From Paraspadella gotoi (Eukaryota > Chaetognatha), in NCBI GenBank assembly GCA_051294375.1, contig CM119267.1:16220543-16284542 (forward strand): DNA of 64,000 bases. The letters run 5' to 3'. The position numbers and the translations under genes are program-made. Shown here piece by piece: positions 36,499 to 47,940 of this stretch; the stretch's first letter is position 1, and each line of letters begins with the position of its first letter. The notes under the pieces are model-generated. The model worked only from the letters and a program-made list of their open reading frames with translations, searched no databases and was not told where the DNA came from.

Positions 36499-38431
36499 TA
36501 AAAAATTCCTTAACTCAAACGACCGCAGCGAAAGCCTCACGTGAAAGCCGATCAAAATGAAGCCTTTTGTCCAAACTTTCTCGCTAAGAGTGGAAACACC
36601 TCACCGTGAAAATGTCTCGATGAAAAGCCCGAAAACAAAGCGCGAAAGTGACGCAAAGTGAAGTAGACGAACCTCTCCTTAAATGGTAAACACTTTTAGT
36701 TCCGTTTTTTAAAAGAGCCGTTTTGGTCACTCCTGACAAATAGTGTTCGGTCCAGAAGGACCAATTTTCTTACTAGACTTTCGTTGCTTTCCTAAAAGAC
36801 AAGTTTTAATTATTTGTTTTAGGCTTCTCAAATGTATTTGTAAACCCTATAAACTGTAGATTGTAAACCCTAAATCCAATAAGTCCATATTTCCTACTAC
36901 GTATAATATATACGTCGTATTATATGCCATTAAAAAAAAAACAAATTGCGCCTCTTTGGTTGATCCTATTGGATCGGGCTCGTAAACCCATTGAAATAAT
37001 AGAAAGCTTTTCCTTTTGGTGACTTACTTCTTTTTGCCCAATACTTAGATAACACGCCTACAAGAGTACAGAAAAAGAGAGGAGATTTTTATGATGTTCA
37101 TCGTCGTCGTCGTCGTCGTCGTCAACTTCGTAGCAAGGAAGGCCCCTCTCTGGTCGTAAAATCTTCCACTCGCCGTCTGCCCGCAATAAACTGACGTCGC
37201 CTTTCGTCACCGCGGCCGCCATCGACGCCGCCGCTGCCGCCGCCACCGCCGCCGCTGCCGCTGCCACCGCCGCCGCCATCTTTTTCTCGTCGTCGTTGTC
37301 GTCACCGTTAATCTCGGAGACTTTAATTTTGGTGACGTCGTCCCTTCCATCCTTATTCCGTCTTTCGTCACGATAGTTCTCTCTCTTTCGTAATTAATCG
37401 CTTCGTAGTATTAATCATATTTGTGCATTCAGTCATTCATAGATCATCACATAGTCGTCGTTGTCGTCGTCGTTATTTTGGACGGTCTCCTCCAGTAACG
37501 ATAGAGTTAAAGGCGTCACTCCATCCGTCTGTCCGCCTCAATCAAGACGACGACGACGCCGACGACGACGCCGACGACGACGACGACGACGACGACGACG
37601 CCGACGACGACGACGACGACGACGCCACCGTCGATTCTCGTCCGTCCATCGTGGCGCGGAATCCGAGGCCCCGAAATCAAAGCTGCTTTTTGATTAAAAG
37701 CCTCGCGAAGCTCTCGCTCTTCCCTCGACTCCGCCTCGGGGTTTTATCGCTTCAAAACAAGCCGAGTCTCGGGGTGGAGGCAGGGGAACGGAGAACGAGG
37801 AAAGGTACGGGGGACTAATGGGGTAAGGCTGATGGCGAAAAGCTTGAGAGGGATAGAAGGGCAAAATAGAGATTTATAAATATAAGCCGAATATTTACCG
37901 GTTAACGTTGGAGCGAGACAAGGGAAAAGACGTTGGCATCAGCACCGGCATTGCCGTTGGCGTTGGAACTGGCGTTGGCTTTGGCGTTGGCGCTGAGGTA
38001 AGAAAATCGTGTTGATCGAATCTCTGATGGAATCGACGAATCGGAAACGGAAACGGTCATCCTCGTCGTTCGTCGTCGTTGTGGTCGTTGACTGCGTGGT
38101 CATCGTCGTCGTTGTTCTAGACGATTCCAGCGGTCAGCGCCGCCGTCGTTGTTGACCGTCAACATAATGGGGTTTCCTCCCTTTCAGCCGCAAGAAAAAG
38201 AAAAGGAAAAGAAAAAAAAAAGAAGATCTCTTTTGTCTTCCCTCGTTTTCTTAAATGTAGTTTTTCGTCATCGCGTTTCTCGAACTTTTTCTTTGTCCTT
38301 CTTTGTCCTGCTTCGTCCACTTTTGTCGCTCCCGTTTTCCCTAGATCTTCTTTTGTCCTTGTTGAGTGATGTTTGATCTTAGGTAAATCAACCTTAGCTT
38401 TGTTAGTTTCAACTTTGCTCCGATAACACGG
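36499..38431. other. Interval with CpG trinucleotide tracts; no confirmed gene
   Basis: The minus strand at 37058-37279 is open and would encode polyalanine, a short mixed segment and eight Asp. The plus strand at 37423-37818 is open and would encode Asp/Ala runs. Both are driven by GCC/GTC repeats. A GGCGTT hexamer run at about 37930-37995 is followed by a good donor-like GAGGTAAGA. None of these matches a family I recognise. Confidence 0.5.
37545..37623. repeat. (GAC)n with GCC interruptions
   Basis: About 26 trinucleotide units, mostly GAC with periodic GCC. In one plus-strand frame this reads as poly-Asp with Ala. Confidence 0.95.
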
Positions 38432-38504
38432 ATGTGTAGTAAGGCGTANNNNNNNNNNCTTTTAGAATTTTTGTTTGTAACTTTCACTACGCCTTAATGT
38501 GTAG
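38432..38504. mobile_element. TIR element M1, copy 2, with 8-bp direct repeats
   Basis: Left flank ATGTGTAG (38432-38439), then TAAGGCGTA, then a 10-N gap (38449-38458), then a right end finishing CTTTCACTACGCCTTA (to 38496), then ATGTGTAG again (38497-38504). The reverse complement of the right end equals the left end of copy 1 over 16 bases, TAAGGCGTAGTGAAAG. An 8-bp target duplication with short TIRs fits hAT-type (or Merlin/P-like) transposition. The interior size is unknown because of the gap. Confidence 0.78.
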
Positions 38505-40157
38505 CTAGAAGAGTTAGTGTAAAAACAGTTTGAAATTAAATGCCTTCCGACGCCAGACAAAAGCCGCCATTCCCGACGTTCGACGCCGTCCCTGACCCCG
38601 AATTTACAACCGTCACGGCTCGACACGTTGAGTGAATAAATTAAAGCGTGACTCGGAGACGCGCGATCTCGTCTCCGCGCGACACTTAATTCCCCGAGTT
38701 TTACTGTAGTCTATTTTCGATCCGGACTCGCGCCCGCCCGGCGTCGCGCGTTTTGGCGCGTTCCGAGCGTTTGTCTGCACGGCCGACGGTAGTTGTTTCG
38801 TTATGGAGTTGGAGACTCGCTTTTTTTTGTTAATAACAAGGGCGAAAATTGACGCGAAGCTTTTTTACTTTGCCAAACCGGTTAGTGGTCAGTGGACACT
38901 ATCAACTGGATAGGAATCCACTCAACTTTTGACAGCGAAAAACTTTTTCTGCATAATTTGTTAAGGCTGACAGTTTATCATTATTATTATCATGATTCTC
39001 TGAACCGATTTAGCATTTCATTTCATAAAATTTGAGTCACCGCACAGCATCCTCAACAACGGACCGTCGGCATCACACTGTTAATTTTGTAGCGCTTTTT
39101 AGTTTTTAATACAACCGATATATTTAACTTTTTCTCCCCATCTCGCTCCTGGTTATAAAATTTTTTTTTTTCCTTCGTTCGTGCGTTTTCTCTCTTCGTA
39201 ATTCCTCGCATAGTGATAGCGTCTCTGGTTAAGGTGAAAAGAGGAAGGGACGAGTTTGATGGGAGGCGCTCGAGAAACAAAAAGGGGGGCGTGCAGGGGG
39301 GGGGGGAAGAAAGGAGTGATGGGTTATGAGGAGAAGGTCCGACCCTGAATTTTTATGGAGAGAGAGAGAGAGAGAGGAGGAGAGAGAGAGAGAAGAGGAG
39401 AGAGAGAGAGGAAGGAGAGAGAGAGGAGAGGAGAGAGAGAGAGAGACATGGACAAAGAAGACAGCTTAAGCTTGTGTTGGCGAATGTAGATGAAAAGACT
39501 GGCCAAAAAAAAAAGGCCTCACAGAAGGGCGGGACTTCCCGGCCTCAGAACAACCAGAGGATTTCCAAGAATTGGGGATCGGAATGAGCGGAAGTGACGT
39601 CGCGGCGGATGCAGGGGTGCGTGGCGTTGGAAGTGACGTCGCGGCGCGACGCTCCGTTGTGCGGAGGGGATTAGGATTCCGAGGTTGCGAGGCGGCGTCG
39701 GCGAAGCGGCGGCGAAGCGGCGGCGAAGCGGCGGCGGAGATCTGATGAGGCGATTTTTCACTAACGCGCTTCGAGGATTTGAATTTGTCGACCAAGCAGT
39801 ATAAACTAATGGCCACTCTAACCCGATGTGACGTTTTGTTTTTCCTCGACCTCCTCTTCCTGGCTCATCATCCTCTTCTTCTTCTTCCTCCTCCTCTTTT
39901 AAGTCTTTCTCTTTTTTTTCTCTTCTTCCCTCAACTTCTTATCCTTCGTCAACTTCGATCCGGGAAATCTTCAATCTTAAAGCTTCAATCCAACTTCTTG
40001 GCGTCTTTCGCCTTTAACTCTCGCAAGATAATCTGTTTTCGTGTTATCCTCTTTTAGTTCCTACTAATTATCTTCTGTTTGTTATGATCTTTATCTCATA
40101 CTACTACTACCAAACGTCATTCTAAAGATCTATTGTCACTATTATTTTCCCTTCTTA

Positions 40158-40194
<37 letters not shown>

Positions 40195-41040
40195 NNNNNN
40201 NNNNNNNNNNNNNNNNNNNNNNNNNNNNNNNNNNNNNNNNNNNNNNNNNNNNNNNNNNNNNNNNNNNNNNNNNNNNNNNNNNNNNNNNNNNNNNNNNNNN
40301 NNNNNNNNNNNNNNNNNNCTCTCATTCTCTCCTTTTTCTCCATATTTTTTTCTCTACACAACCCCGGACATCCCCCTAAGATTCTCTTCCATTCCACAAA
40401 AATACTATTTTCTCATTAAACAATTCAACACAAATTGATTCGGCAAATGAGAAACGGATCATTTTGGCGCCGGGAAAAAGGGGCGCCGTCCGACGGGCGT
40501 CGGAGGCGCCGCGGAAGGCGCGTTGCGAAAACCGGACTAGTTCTTAACCTTTGAACCTGGACGTCGCTTCGTGAAGAAGTTTGCCCAACCTTTGCCTCTT
40601 TTGCGAGATGGCCAGAGGCCGGGGGAAGATAACCACGAGTAACCGTAAACTATTTAAGGACGACCACACAAACTGGGAGATTGACCACGAAATATACTGA
40701 GGACCACAGAATGTGAAAATATGTCAGAGAGCACTTATTTTTTAAATTACGACGCTCTGAGATGCTGGAAGATGGCTTAAACGAAGAGCACCATCGTGAA
40801 AATAATTAACAATCCGAAAATACATTGAACAATTTAAAGCCAAATACAAAATGAATAATAATAAGAAACCTGTATTTGTCAGAAATTTCATAATGGTGAC
40901 GCAGTAAAAATTACTAAAGCCTATGAAGCGGAAACATTAAGCAATCGCGCGTTTCCTTTTTTTATGAAGGTTGTGGGAGGAATGAAACAATAATAAGAAG
41001 AGCATGAAGTATGAAGAAGAAAGAGTGCGAAGGAAAAAAG

Positions 41041-41078
<38 letters not shown>

Positions 41079-41109
41079 AAGAGAGAGAGAGCAGAGAAAT
41101 GAAGAGAGA

Positions 41110-41182
<73 letters not shown>

Positions 41183-42909
41183 GTTAATGTACTGAGACCT
41201 CGTCTGAACCGGACGCGAATGGTCAACTCGAGGATGGATTCATCTCGGACGCACCAAGAATGGAAGACGGAAACGGTCGCGGCCGGGGCGGCCCGTTTCG
41301 AGGGTGGAGGCTTTGGGGGTGGGCCGGGGAGGAGGGTTGGGGTAGGGGCTCAGTGAGGGCGTAGAGAGAGAGGGAGTGAGGGGGTCTCTCTTTTCCGCTC
41401 TGCTCAAAAGGCGTGTCGGGGATTTTTATGGGATCGAGGGTTGAATTGGGTTGCGACTCTCAGTTTGGTTGGGAGATGTTCGGAGGGCAGAGTTCATAAT
41501 TCTTTCGGGGCCTCGCCACTTGGTTGATTTTATTGGGCAGTAGTAATAAGAATAAGACGCGCGGCATTTGAAGGCATTTAATCTTTCCTTTCAACGAAAT
41601 TCGGTATGGGTGAAATGTTTTCGGCATCAATTCTCAAATATTACAAAATATACGTAATTGTGCTTTTGTGTTCGTTCGTTCTTTCGTTCTTTCTTTCTTT
41701 ATTTCTTTCTTTCTTTATTTATTTTTTTTCTTAACTTTTTTTCATTTTTTCCCCCCATTTTTTTATTTGTGTTTTTTAAAAAAATATTTCACAATGTAAT
41801 ATTTCTTTATTCAACAAACATATGTAAGTTACATTGTATTTTACATGTTAATTGTAAGTTACTTTGTAACGATTTATCCCAAATGATTTTGACAACAACC
41901 CCGTCTTGTACTCTATTTTTTTCTTTCCGCAACAGAAACTTTTTTCCAAAGCGACATTCCCGTCTTGAACGACTGTTATGACGAATGAAGAGGAGCCTCG
42001 TTTTTCCAGTTATCTCTTTTCTCGCAGTTCAACTTTTCCCGCGTTGCAACGCGTCGAGCCCTCATGAGATTTAGCTTTTGACTCGTTCCGTCCTGACCCC
42101 GTCCGGGCTCTCCCTCTACCCCACGGCACGGCGTTTCCAAACTCCAGCCAGTCCACTCACAACGTGAATTCACTCGGCATCACTAAATCCAAAGTCACTC
42201 TCCCCGCGCTCTCCCTTCTCTGACTTTCCCCGAAGTTCTCAGCACAGACAGCGATACTTTACCGCCCTTACCCGCCGCCGCGCCCCCCTGATCCCACCTT
42301 CCCACTCGCCGACTCAGACGGGCGAAAAGGTTTTTCGAAGAGATAAACGTTTCGCCAGCAGAAACCAGATAAACTCGACGTTTATTCCTTTTTAGACGCC
42401 AGACATTGGCGATGCCGAGAACTCATTGCTCATCGCTCGAAAGTTGAACTTAAAAGCTAATTGCGGCTTGTCGGAAATATTTTTAAAGAAAAAATATTTT
42501 ATTAACACGGAACCAATTTCCTACTTTCAAAGGCGATTTCGTGATCATTTCAAAATATCTTTCTTTCAATTGGTAATAAACACCTGAACTCCCTCGAACT
42601 AGTAAATTTTCTGCGTGAACTGTCTGGTGACTACTAACTAGTGACTTCGCCAATACTTTCGCTCCGATGAAAACCCCTTTTTAAGACATCAGGGAACTTC
42701 CTTGGCGTTTCTTCTCTTTTTTTATTTTGAAAACGAGGCTCGGATTCTGCAGCGTCGCTCAACCGTCACACCATTGGTCTCCGGACAGTCCCTTCCTCCT
42801 CCTCCTACTCCTCCTCCTCCTCCTCCTCCATTCACTCCCCCCAGGGATTAGCGGCATCCGGTCCCAACGCCTCGACGATGCTCTTCGCGATTGATTGATG
42901 ATTTAAAGG

Positions 42910-42917
42910 AAGTCTCT

Positions 42918-43002
<85 letters not shown>
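42910..43002. repeat. (CT)n microsatellite
   Basis: About 45 CT units with a single TTCT interruption near the start. Confidence 0.97.
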
Positions 43003-43006
<4 letters not shown>

Positions 43007-43201
43007 TTTTGCTTTGCGGGAATACGCGTATATTGGATGGGCGAGGGAATAGGGTCTGCTTGCAAGAACGAAGGACAAATCTTTCTTTACGTTTTATTGC
43101 ATTTACTATCTTCATACTATGCTAAATTAAAAATTCAAAATACTTTTCCTTCGTTAATTAAGTTGCAGGATGTAAGATTATTTTGTTTGATCTCCTGAAA
43201 A

Positions 43202-43241
<40 letters not shown>

Positions 43242-43718
43242 ACAGAGACATAGAAAGAGAGAGAGAGTCCATAGCCTTCCTCAGCGACATCTAGCGGAAC
43301 AGAAGTCACTGATGTTCGACTCAAATCTTTTTTCAAACGCGAACAGAGGGTTAACGTCTGCGTGAATGAAAGAGGATGATACCCCGGATGAAGTTGTCGT
43401 CGTCGTCGTCGTCGTCGTCGTCGTAGTCAATGTTTTCGTAGATAATGTTGTATCTTTACCAAACTCGTGCTTCTCGTCGAGTTGTCGCAACTTTTGTTAT
43501 CATTGTCGTTGCAGTCTTTGTCAATTATAATTCACCCGCTTTGTTATTTTCATTATTCTTCAAAACGAGAAGGCGAAATACTTGACTTTCTTTTAACCTC
43601 TTCTTACCTTTCTCTCCCTTAATTCCTACAACCTTCCACCTTAACACTTACCCCCCCCCCTACCGAAAAAAAAGTTTTTGACTGATTATTTCGATGCCGT
43701 ATCCATCATTAATCATCA

Positions 43719-43757
<39 letters not shown>

Positions 43758-44116
43758 TAAATCATCATCATCATCGTCGTCGTCCCAGACTTGGATTTTC
43801 CCCCGATCATTTTCACGAAGGCGAGAAAAAAAAACGTGTGACATTTCGCAACTTTTATTTTTTTTTTAAAGAAAAAATATTTCGATGGTTATGAAAAATA
43901 TTTTATTCGGTTACTTAATCATTTCGTGCAAACCTTCATTTCGAGTCAACACCCTTATGTTTTTACAGAGTTCTCACCCATAAAAATAAAAACTCTTTAC
44001 CACATTCGCGGCCACACCTCGCCCCCCTCATCAACCCCCCCTCTCCTCTCTCTCTGGTTTTTGGTTCCGAGGCCGAGACGCGAAATCGAAGCCAAACAAA
44101 TTAACTTCTTTTTTTT

Positions 44117-44118
<2 letters not shown>

Positions 44119-44201
<83 letters not shown>
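44119..44201. repeat. (GA)n microsatellite
   Basis: About 41 uninterrupted GA units following a T9 run. Confidence 0.98.
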
Positions 44202-44204
<3 letters not shown>

Positions 44205-44936
44205 AGAGAGAAGAGAAAATCTTTTCCGACTGAGATCGAGCGCGAAATTAAGCGAATTTAGGTGGAGCGGCAATAATGGCTGATTGACGGGGAGGTGCGG
44301 GACTCACGGTGTGCCGTTTGGGGTTTGGGGTGGAGAAAGGGAAGTCGAAGCGTTGACTAGGGACTGTGAATGTGTGAATTTTAGGGATGAAATTGAATTC
44401 GCGAGGAATCAAAATTGAACGAAAGATTATTCGCCAGCTCTTTGGCGAATTTGTTAATTCGTCTATTCTATTCATTCATTTCATTAGTTTGATTCGTTCA
44501 TTCGTTCTTTCGTTCATTCATCCACTCATTTTTAAGTATGTATTTCTTGAAAATTCTGCTGAGTCGGCGGTAATAACCGGCCACGGGTCCGTTGACGAAG
44601 GACGTAAGACGTCAAAAATTGTACATTGTTTTTGTTAATTTTAAATTTAAAGTAATTTTATTGGCTTCAACCACAACCAAATCAAATAATAGGAAACAAT
44701 CAAACAACCAAAACGCAATTTAATCGGAAAACTAAAGAAGATCAAATAAATCTTTTCAAGGCCCCATTGTTTTGTTTTGTTTGTTTTTTTTCGACGGGTT
44801 TTCAACCTTTAAAACTCTTTTCAAACTAACGTGACTCCTTCTTATCCAGAAAATAAAATGAACTAAAATGCGGGTAGAAATCCGCGAAAAAGCCACAAAA
44901 ATAAAATACAATCTTCAGGGGAAAAATGACGTGAGC

Positions 44937-44938
<2 letters not shown>

Positions 44939-44989
<51 letters not shown>
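44939..44989. repeat. (GA)n tract ~180 bp upstream of the GM2-activator-like start codon
   Basis: About 25 GA units ending GACAGAAG. Its position could place it in the promoter or 5' leader of the gene starting at 45170. GA tracts are so frequent in this window that position alone is weak evidence for a regulatory role. Confidence 0.9.
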
Positions 44990-44991
<2 letters not shown>

Positions 44992-45169
44992 AGAAAACAA
45001 GAGATTTCTCTCTCTGTGGCGATAAAAACCGGATCAAAGATCTTTTTCTCTTCTTTTCGAATCGGGGCTTTCTTTCTCACCGCCCCTCGAACCTAAAAGT
45101 CAAAATATAATCCAACAACGATTTTTATTCGTGGATTTTTATTTTAAAAAGTCAAAATTAGTTTTCGTT

Positions 45170-47138
45170 ATGAAATCTACAGTTGGCGCGGGGTTGACGA
45201 CGTTGGCGTTGGCCTTTTGTCTCTGCGTTGGAGAAGTGCATTGTCGCGATCTCGATGTCGGTGAGACTTTGAATCCCGAGCGTACCGAGATCCTTTTTTT
45301 AAATCTCAATTTTTTTTTCTCAAATTCAAGTACGTAAGTACTCTCCCTGAACTTATCAAACAATCTAGAGAAAATAGTACCTTCTTAGTATTTTTTTTTC
45401 TGATTATTCACTATTTAGGTTTCATGAGGAAAATTCAACACTGGCGAAACCCTTTCCATTTAAATTTGTTTTACCTTAATTTGTAATGACCATTTAATAA
45501 TTTCTCGGCTTAACCCCCCCCCACTCTCGGTGTCGCTAGACGAAAATCGTTTGAACGAAATCGCGGACGCGTTGAGGAGACAATGGGAAGCGCGCCAAGA
45601 AGGTCCCAACTTTCTGCAGGGTTTGTTCACGCAAGTCGGCAGAACTGTTCAAAACTTCCAGGTGAGGATAATGGGTTAAAGAAGAACTTATCCAAAATGA
45701 TAAGAACTTTAACATGTACTTAGTTTAATGAAACACAAACTCAATCCAAACTAATTTTTCCTTCTTCAGTTTGACAACGCGAAAAAGATGGTGGCGCAAC
45801 TATCGGACTTCACCTCCACCGATTGCGGAAAAGCGTCCGATCCGGTTCACGTGCTTAGCCTAACCATTGAGCCTGAAACTGTCGTCGTTCCTGGCGATGT
45901 CACGATCTCCGCTCAAGTCAAAGTCGCGCGAAACATCACCGGACCGATCAAGGTTTAAATCCTTCATTTGTTCATTCATTTTTTTTCATTTTTTTCGTCG
46001 TATAAACTTACATATCATTTCTCACATCATTCGTTTGACATTGTGATATATAATGTNNNNNNNNNNATAAACTTACGTATCATTTCTCACATCATTCGTT
46101 TGACTTTGTGATATATAATGTTATGAAATTGGTACAACCAATATAAAAATTATTCATTCATTAAAAAATAAGCTATCTTGCCCCTGACTTTAGACAGGCT
46201 TTGGTGATTTAAGGCCTCCATCACTCTTACAAGATAATGACATAGCAGGTCCCTGCGAGCTTTCAATCAAGACTCTCTCACAGTCTCGTTTATTCACTCC
46301 CAGAGTACCTGGCTTCCCTATCAATGAAGTGGAATAAGATTTCAAAGTATGTTTCAATTGTATGAAAAGACCACTCCCTTAAGTATTAGATCGGGGAATA
46401 CTTATTGTACTAGCATCAAAATAAAAGAAGCTGAATTTTATGAAATTCGCGAAAACATTCCCGACTCTCCCGATTTCATTCGGTGCCATCCAGGTGGTCA
46501 TGAAAGTCGAAGTGGAAATCGCGGGAATTTGGGTCGACGTTCCCTGCATCGACAATTTCGGTTCCTGCACCTACGAAGACGTGTGCAAATATCTCCCGAA
46601 GCCTGACGAGGAATGTCCGCCTGCGTTGCAAAAGGTTCGTTGCTTTGTTTCCGTTGCGATGTTGAATTTAGACGTTATAAATATTAGGTCAATAATCATA
46701 TTCATCAATTGTCGATAATGGCTTGAGTTATACAATTACAAAATGAATTTCCCACGAAGGGATAAAGGGTAACTACGGTTAAATAAATAACCTTCGAACA
46801 GTCCTTCTTGCTCGGCAATAAATAAAAAGACAAGAGAAAACAAAATGAGTTTTACTTTTTGTCATAAGAGACTGGACGATGAGGTTTGTTCATCTTAAGG
46901 GCAAAAACCTAATTAAGTCTGTAATTCGAGTCTACCTCGTCCCGATCGTCAGGCCCACATTCCGTGTCGCTGTCCCTTCGCCGCCAATACTTACAAGCTC
47001 AGCGACGGCAAGTTTCAACTGCCAAGCATCAAGATTCCGGTTCCACTGAAGAACATCGATCTGAGAATGACGGCGACCGCTTATCACGGCGGCACGGAGA
47101 TAGGCTGCCTTCATTTGCAGATTAAAGTCCACGTTTGA
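45170..47138 (+). CDS. GM2A: GM2 ganglioside activator-like secreted lipid-binding protein (five exons)
   Basis: Exons: 45170-45260, 45540-45661, 45770-45952, 46494-46634, 46953-47138 (stop TGA). All introns are GT-AG and all junctions keep frame, giving 240 residues. Residues 1-25 form a signal peptide (hydrophobic TLALAFCLCVG). A helical, charged segment follows (about 30-82), then an ML/MD-2-related lipid-recognition domain (about 89-240). All eight cysteines of human GM2 activator have counterparts: DCGKAS, VPCIDNFGSC, DVCKYL, EECPPAL, IPCRCPF and IGCLHL. Also conserved are the IEPETVVVPGDVT strand, AGIWV and a single NIT glycosylation site. In mammals this family lifts glycolipids from lysosomal membranes for hydrolases; invertebrate homologues presumably bind lipids in lysosomes or secretions. 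Human GM2A is 193 residues, so the ~50-residue insert after the signal peptide is unusual. No clear AATAAA follows within 200 bp. Confidence 0.92.
46002..46121. repeat. 55-bp direct duplication flanking a 10-N gap in intron 3
   Basis: 46002-46056 and 46067-46121 are identical except for two bases (CATATC/CGTATC and GACATTG/GACTTTG). They abut the N run on each side, so this is probably an unmerged overlap and not real sequence. Confidence 0.93.
46127..46363 (-). repeat. Dispersed repeat R3, copy 2, in intron 3 of the GM2-activator-like gene
   Basis: Close match to 4164-4397 over its full length. On the minus strand its tail reads TATATTGGTTGTACCAATTT, shared in part by 8343-8383 and 47858-47890. 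It lies antisense to the host gene if the tail orientation is right. Confidence 0.75.
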
Positions 47139-47491
47139 GTTTGAGTCTGCAATGCTCAATGTCAAAATTGTGCTGGGTCCAAATGTGCATGTTGCTGTGA
47201 CATCGGAGTGAGCCGACTCAATGTTATGCCATGGCAATTTTTATTTGAAAAAACTAATTTTCACCCCAAAATTTATTTTATATTATTGTTTATACTCCAT
47301 CGTTAATTTACAGTGAATTACCTTATTTATAAAATATAAATTTAGTATTTAAAGCGGTAATATACTTTTTGTTAGTTTTATCCCATCTTGTCTGTACTAA
47401 TCCATTTTCAGCGACAAGGAGAAGTAAAATAAAAAAAAAGGGCCTGAGGATAAAAATAAAATCGGGATCGCGAATTTTGCTAATATGAGAA

Positions 47492-47497
47492 GAGAGA

Positions 47498-47581
<84 letters not shown>

Positions 47582-47586
47582 AGAGA
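47492..47586. repeat. (GA)n array
   Basis: GA repeats with two GAAGAG interruptions, about 350 bp downstream of the GM2-activator-like stop codon. Confidence 0.96.
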
Positions 47587-47857
47587 AGATAAAAAAGAAA
47601 GAAAGCACCCGGCTTGCGGGTGGCGGGCCGGTGTTCGAGGAAATGATTAAAGGTTGCATGTTGCAAATTGGGTCCTTTCCTTTGGGTCCCTTTCCTTCCT
47701 TTTGGGCTATTTTTAGAAATGGGCGATTTTTTTTTAATCCTTTTTTTTGCTTTCGTCGCTCGAGGCAAAAAAGAAGAAACCCCCGAGAAAGCGATATTTC
47801 AATTCGATTGAGATCGAGGATGAAGAAAGTCTTATGATTCGTGAAGGACGTTAGTAT

Positions 47858-47940
47858 AATTGGTACAATGGTACAAGCATATATACAAGGTTATATTGCC
47901 CCTGACTTTTGTACTGCCATCCTTACATCTTACAAGACCA
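47858..47940 (-). repeat. Dispersed repeat R3, short partial copy
   Basis: Shares ATTGGTACAA, TTGCCCCTGACTTT and CATCTTACAAGA with the longer copies, with internal deletions. The TTGTACCA motif is present twice on the minus strand, resembling a variable non-LTR or SINE tail. Confidence 0.6.

Larger units (their letters stand above)
38505..45169. other. Gene-free interval upstream of the GM2-activator-like gene
   Basis: Holds GA tracts at 39360-39446, a CT tract running into an N gap (40195-40318), a GC-rich patch at 40460-40560, GA arrays at 41045-41182, (CT)n at 42910-43002, GA at 43203-43270, CGT tracts at 43396-43424 and 43721-43756, and GA arrays at 44119-44201 and 44939-44989. No exon with family similarity was seen. 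Confidence 0.6.

Noticed and set aside
37058-37279. Polyalanine plus polyaspartate frame on the minus strand
   Set aside because: The middle segment (TKGDVSLLRADGEWKILRPE) looks protein-like, but there is no family match, and both flanks are trinucleotide repeats. Support is insufficient to call a gene.
42832-43078. Arg-Glu dipeptide-repeat open frames on the minus strand
   Set aside because: Direct translation of (GA)n. Such RE/ER frames occur at every GA array in the window.
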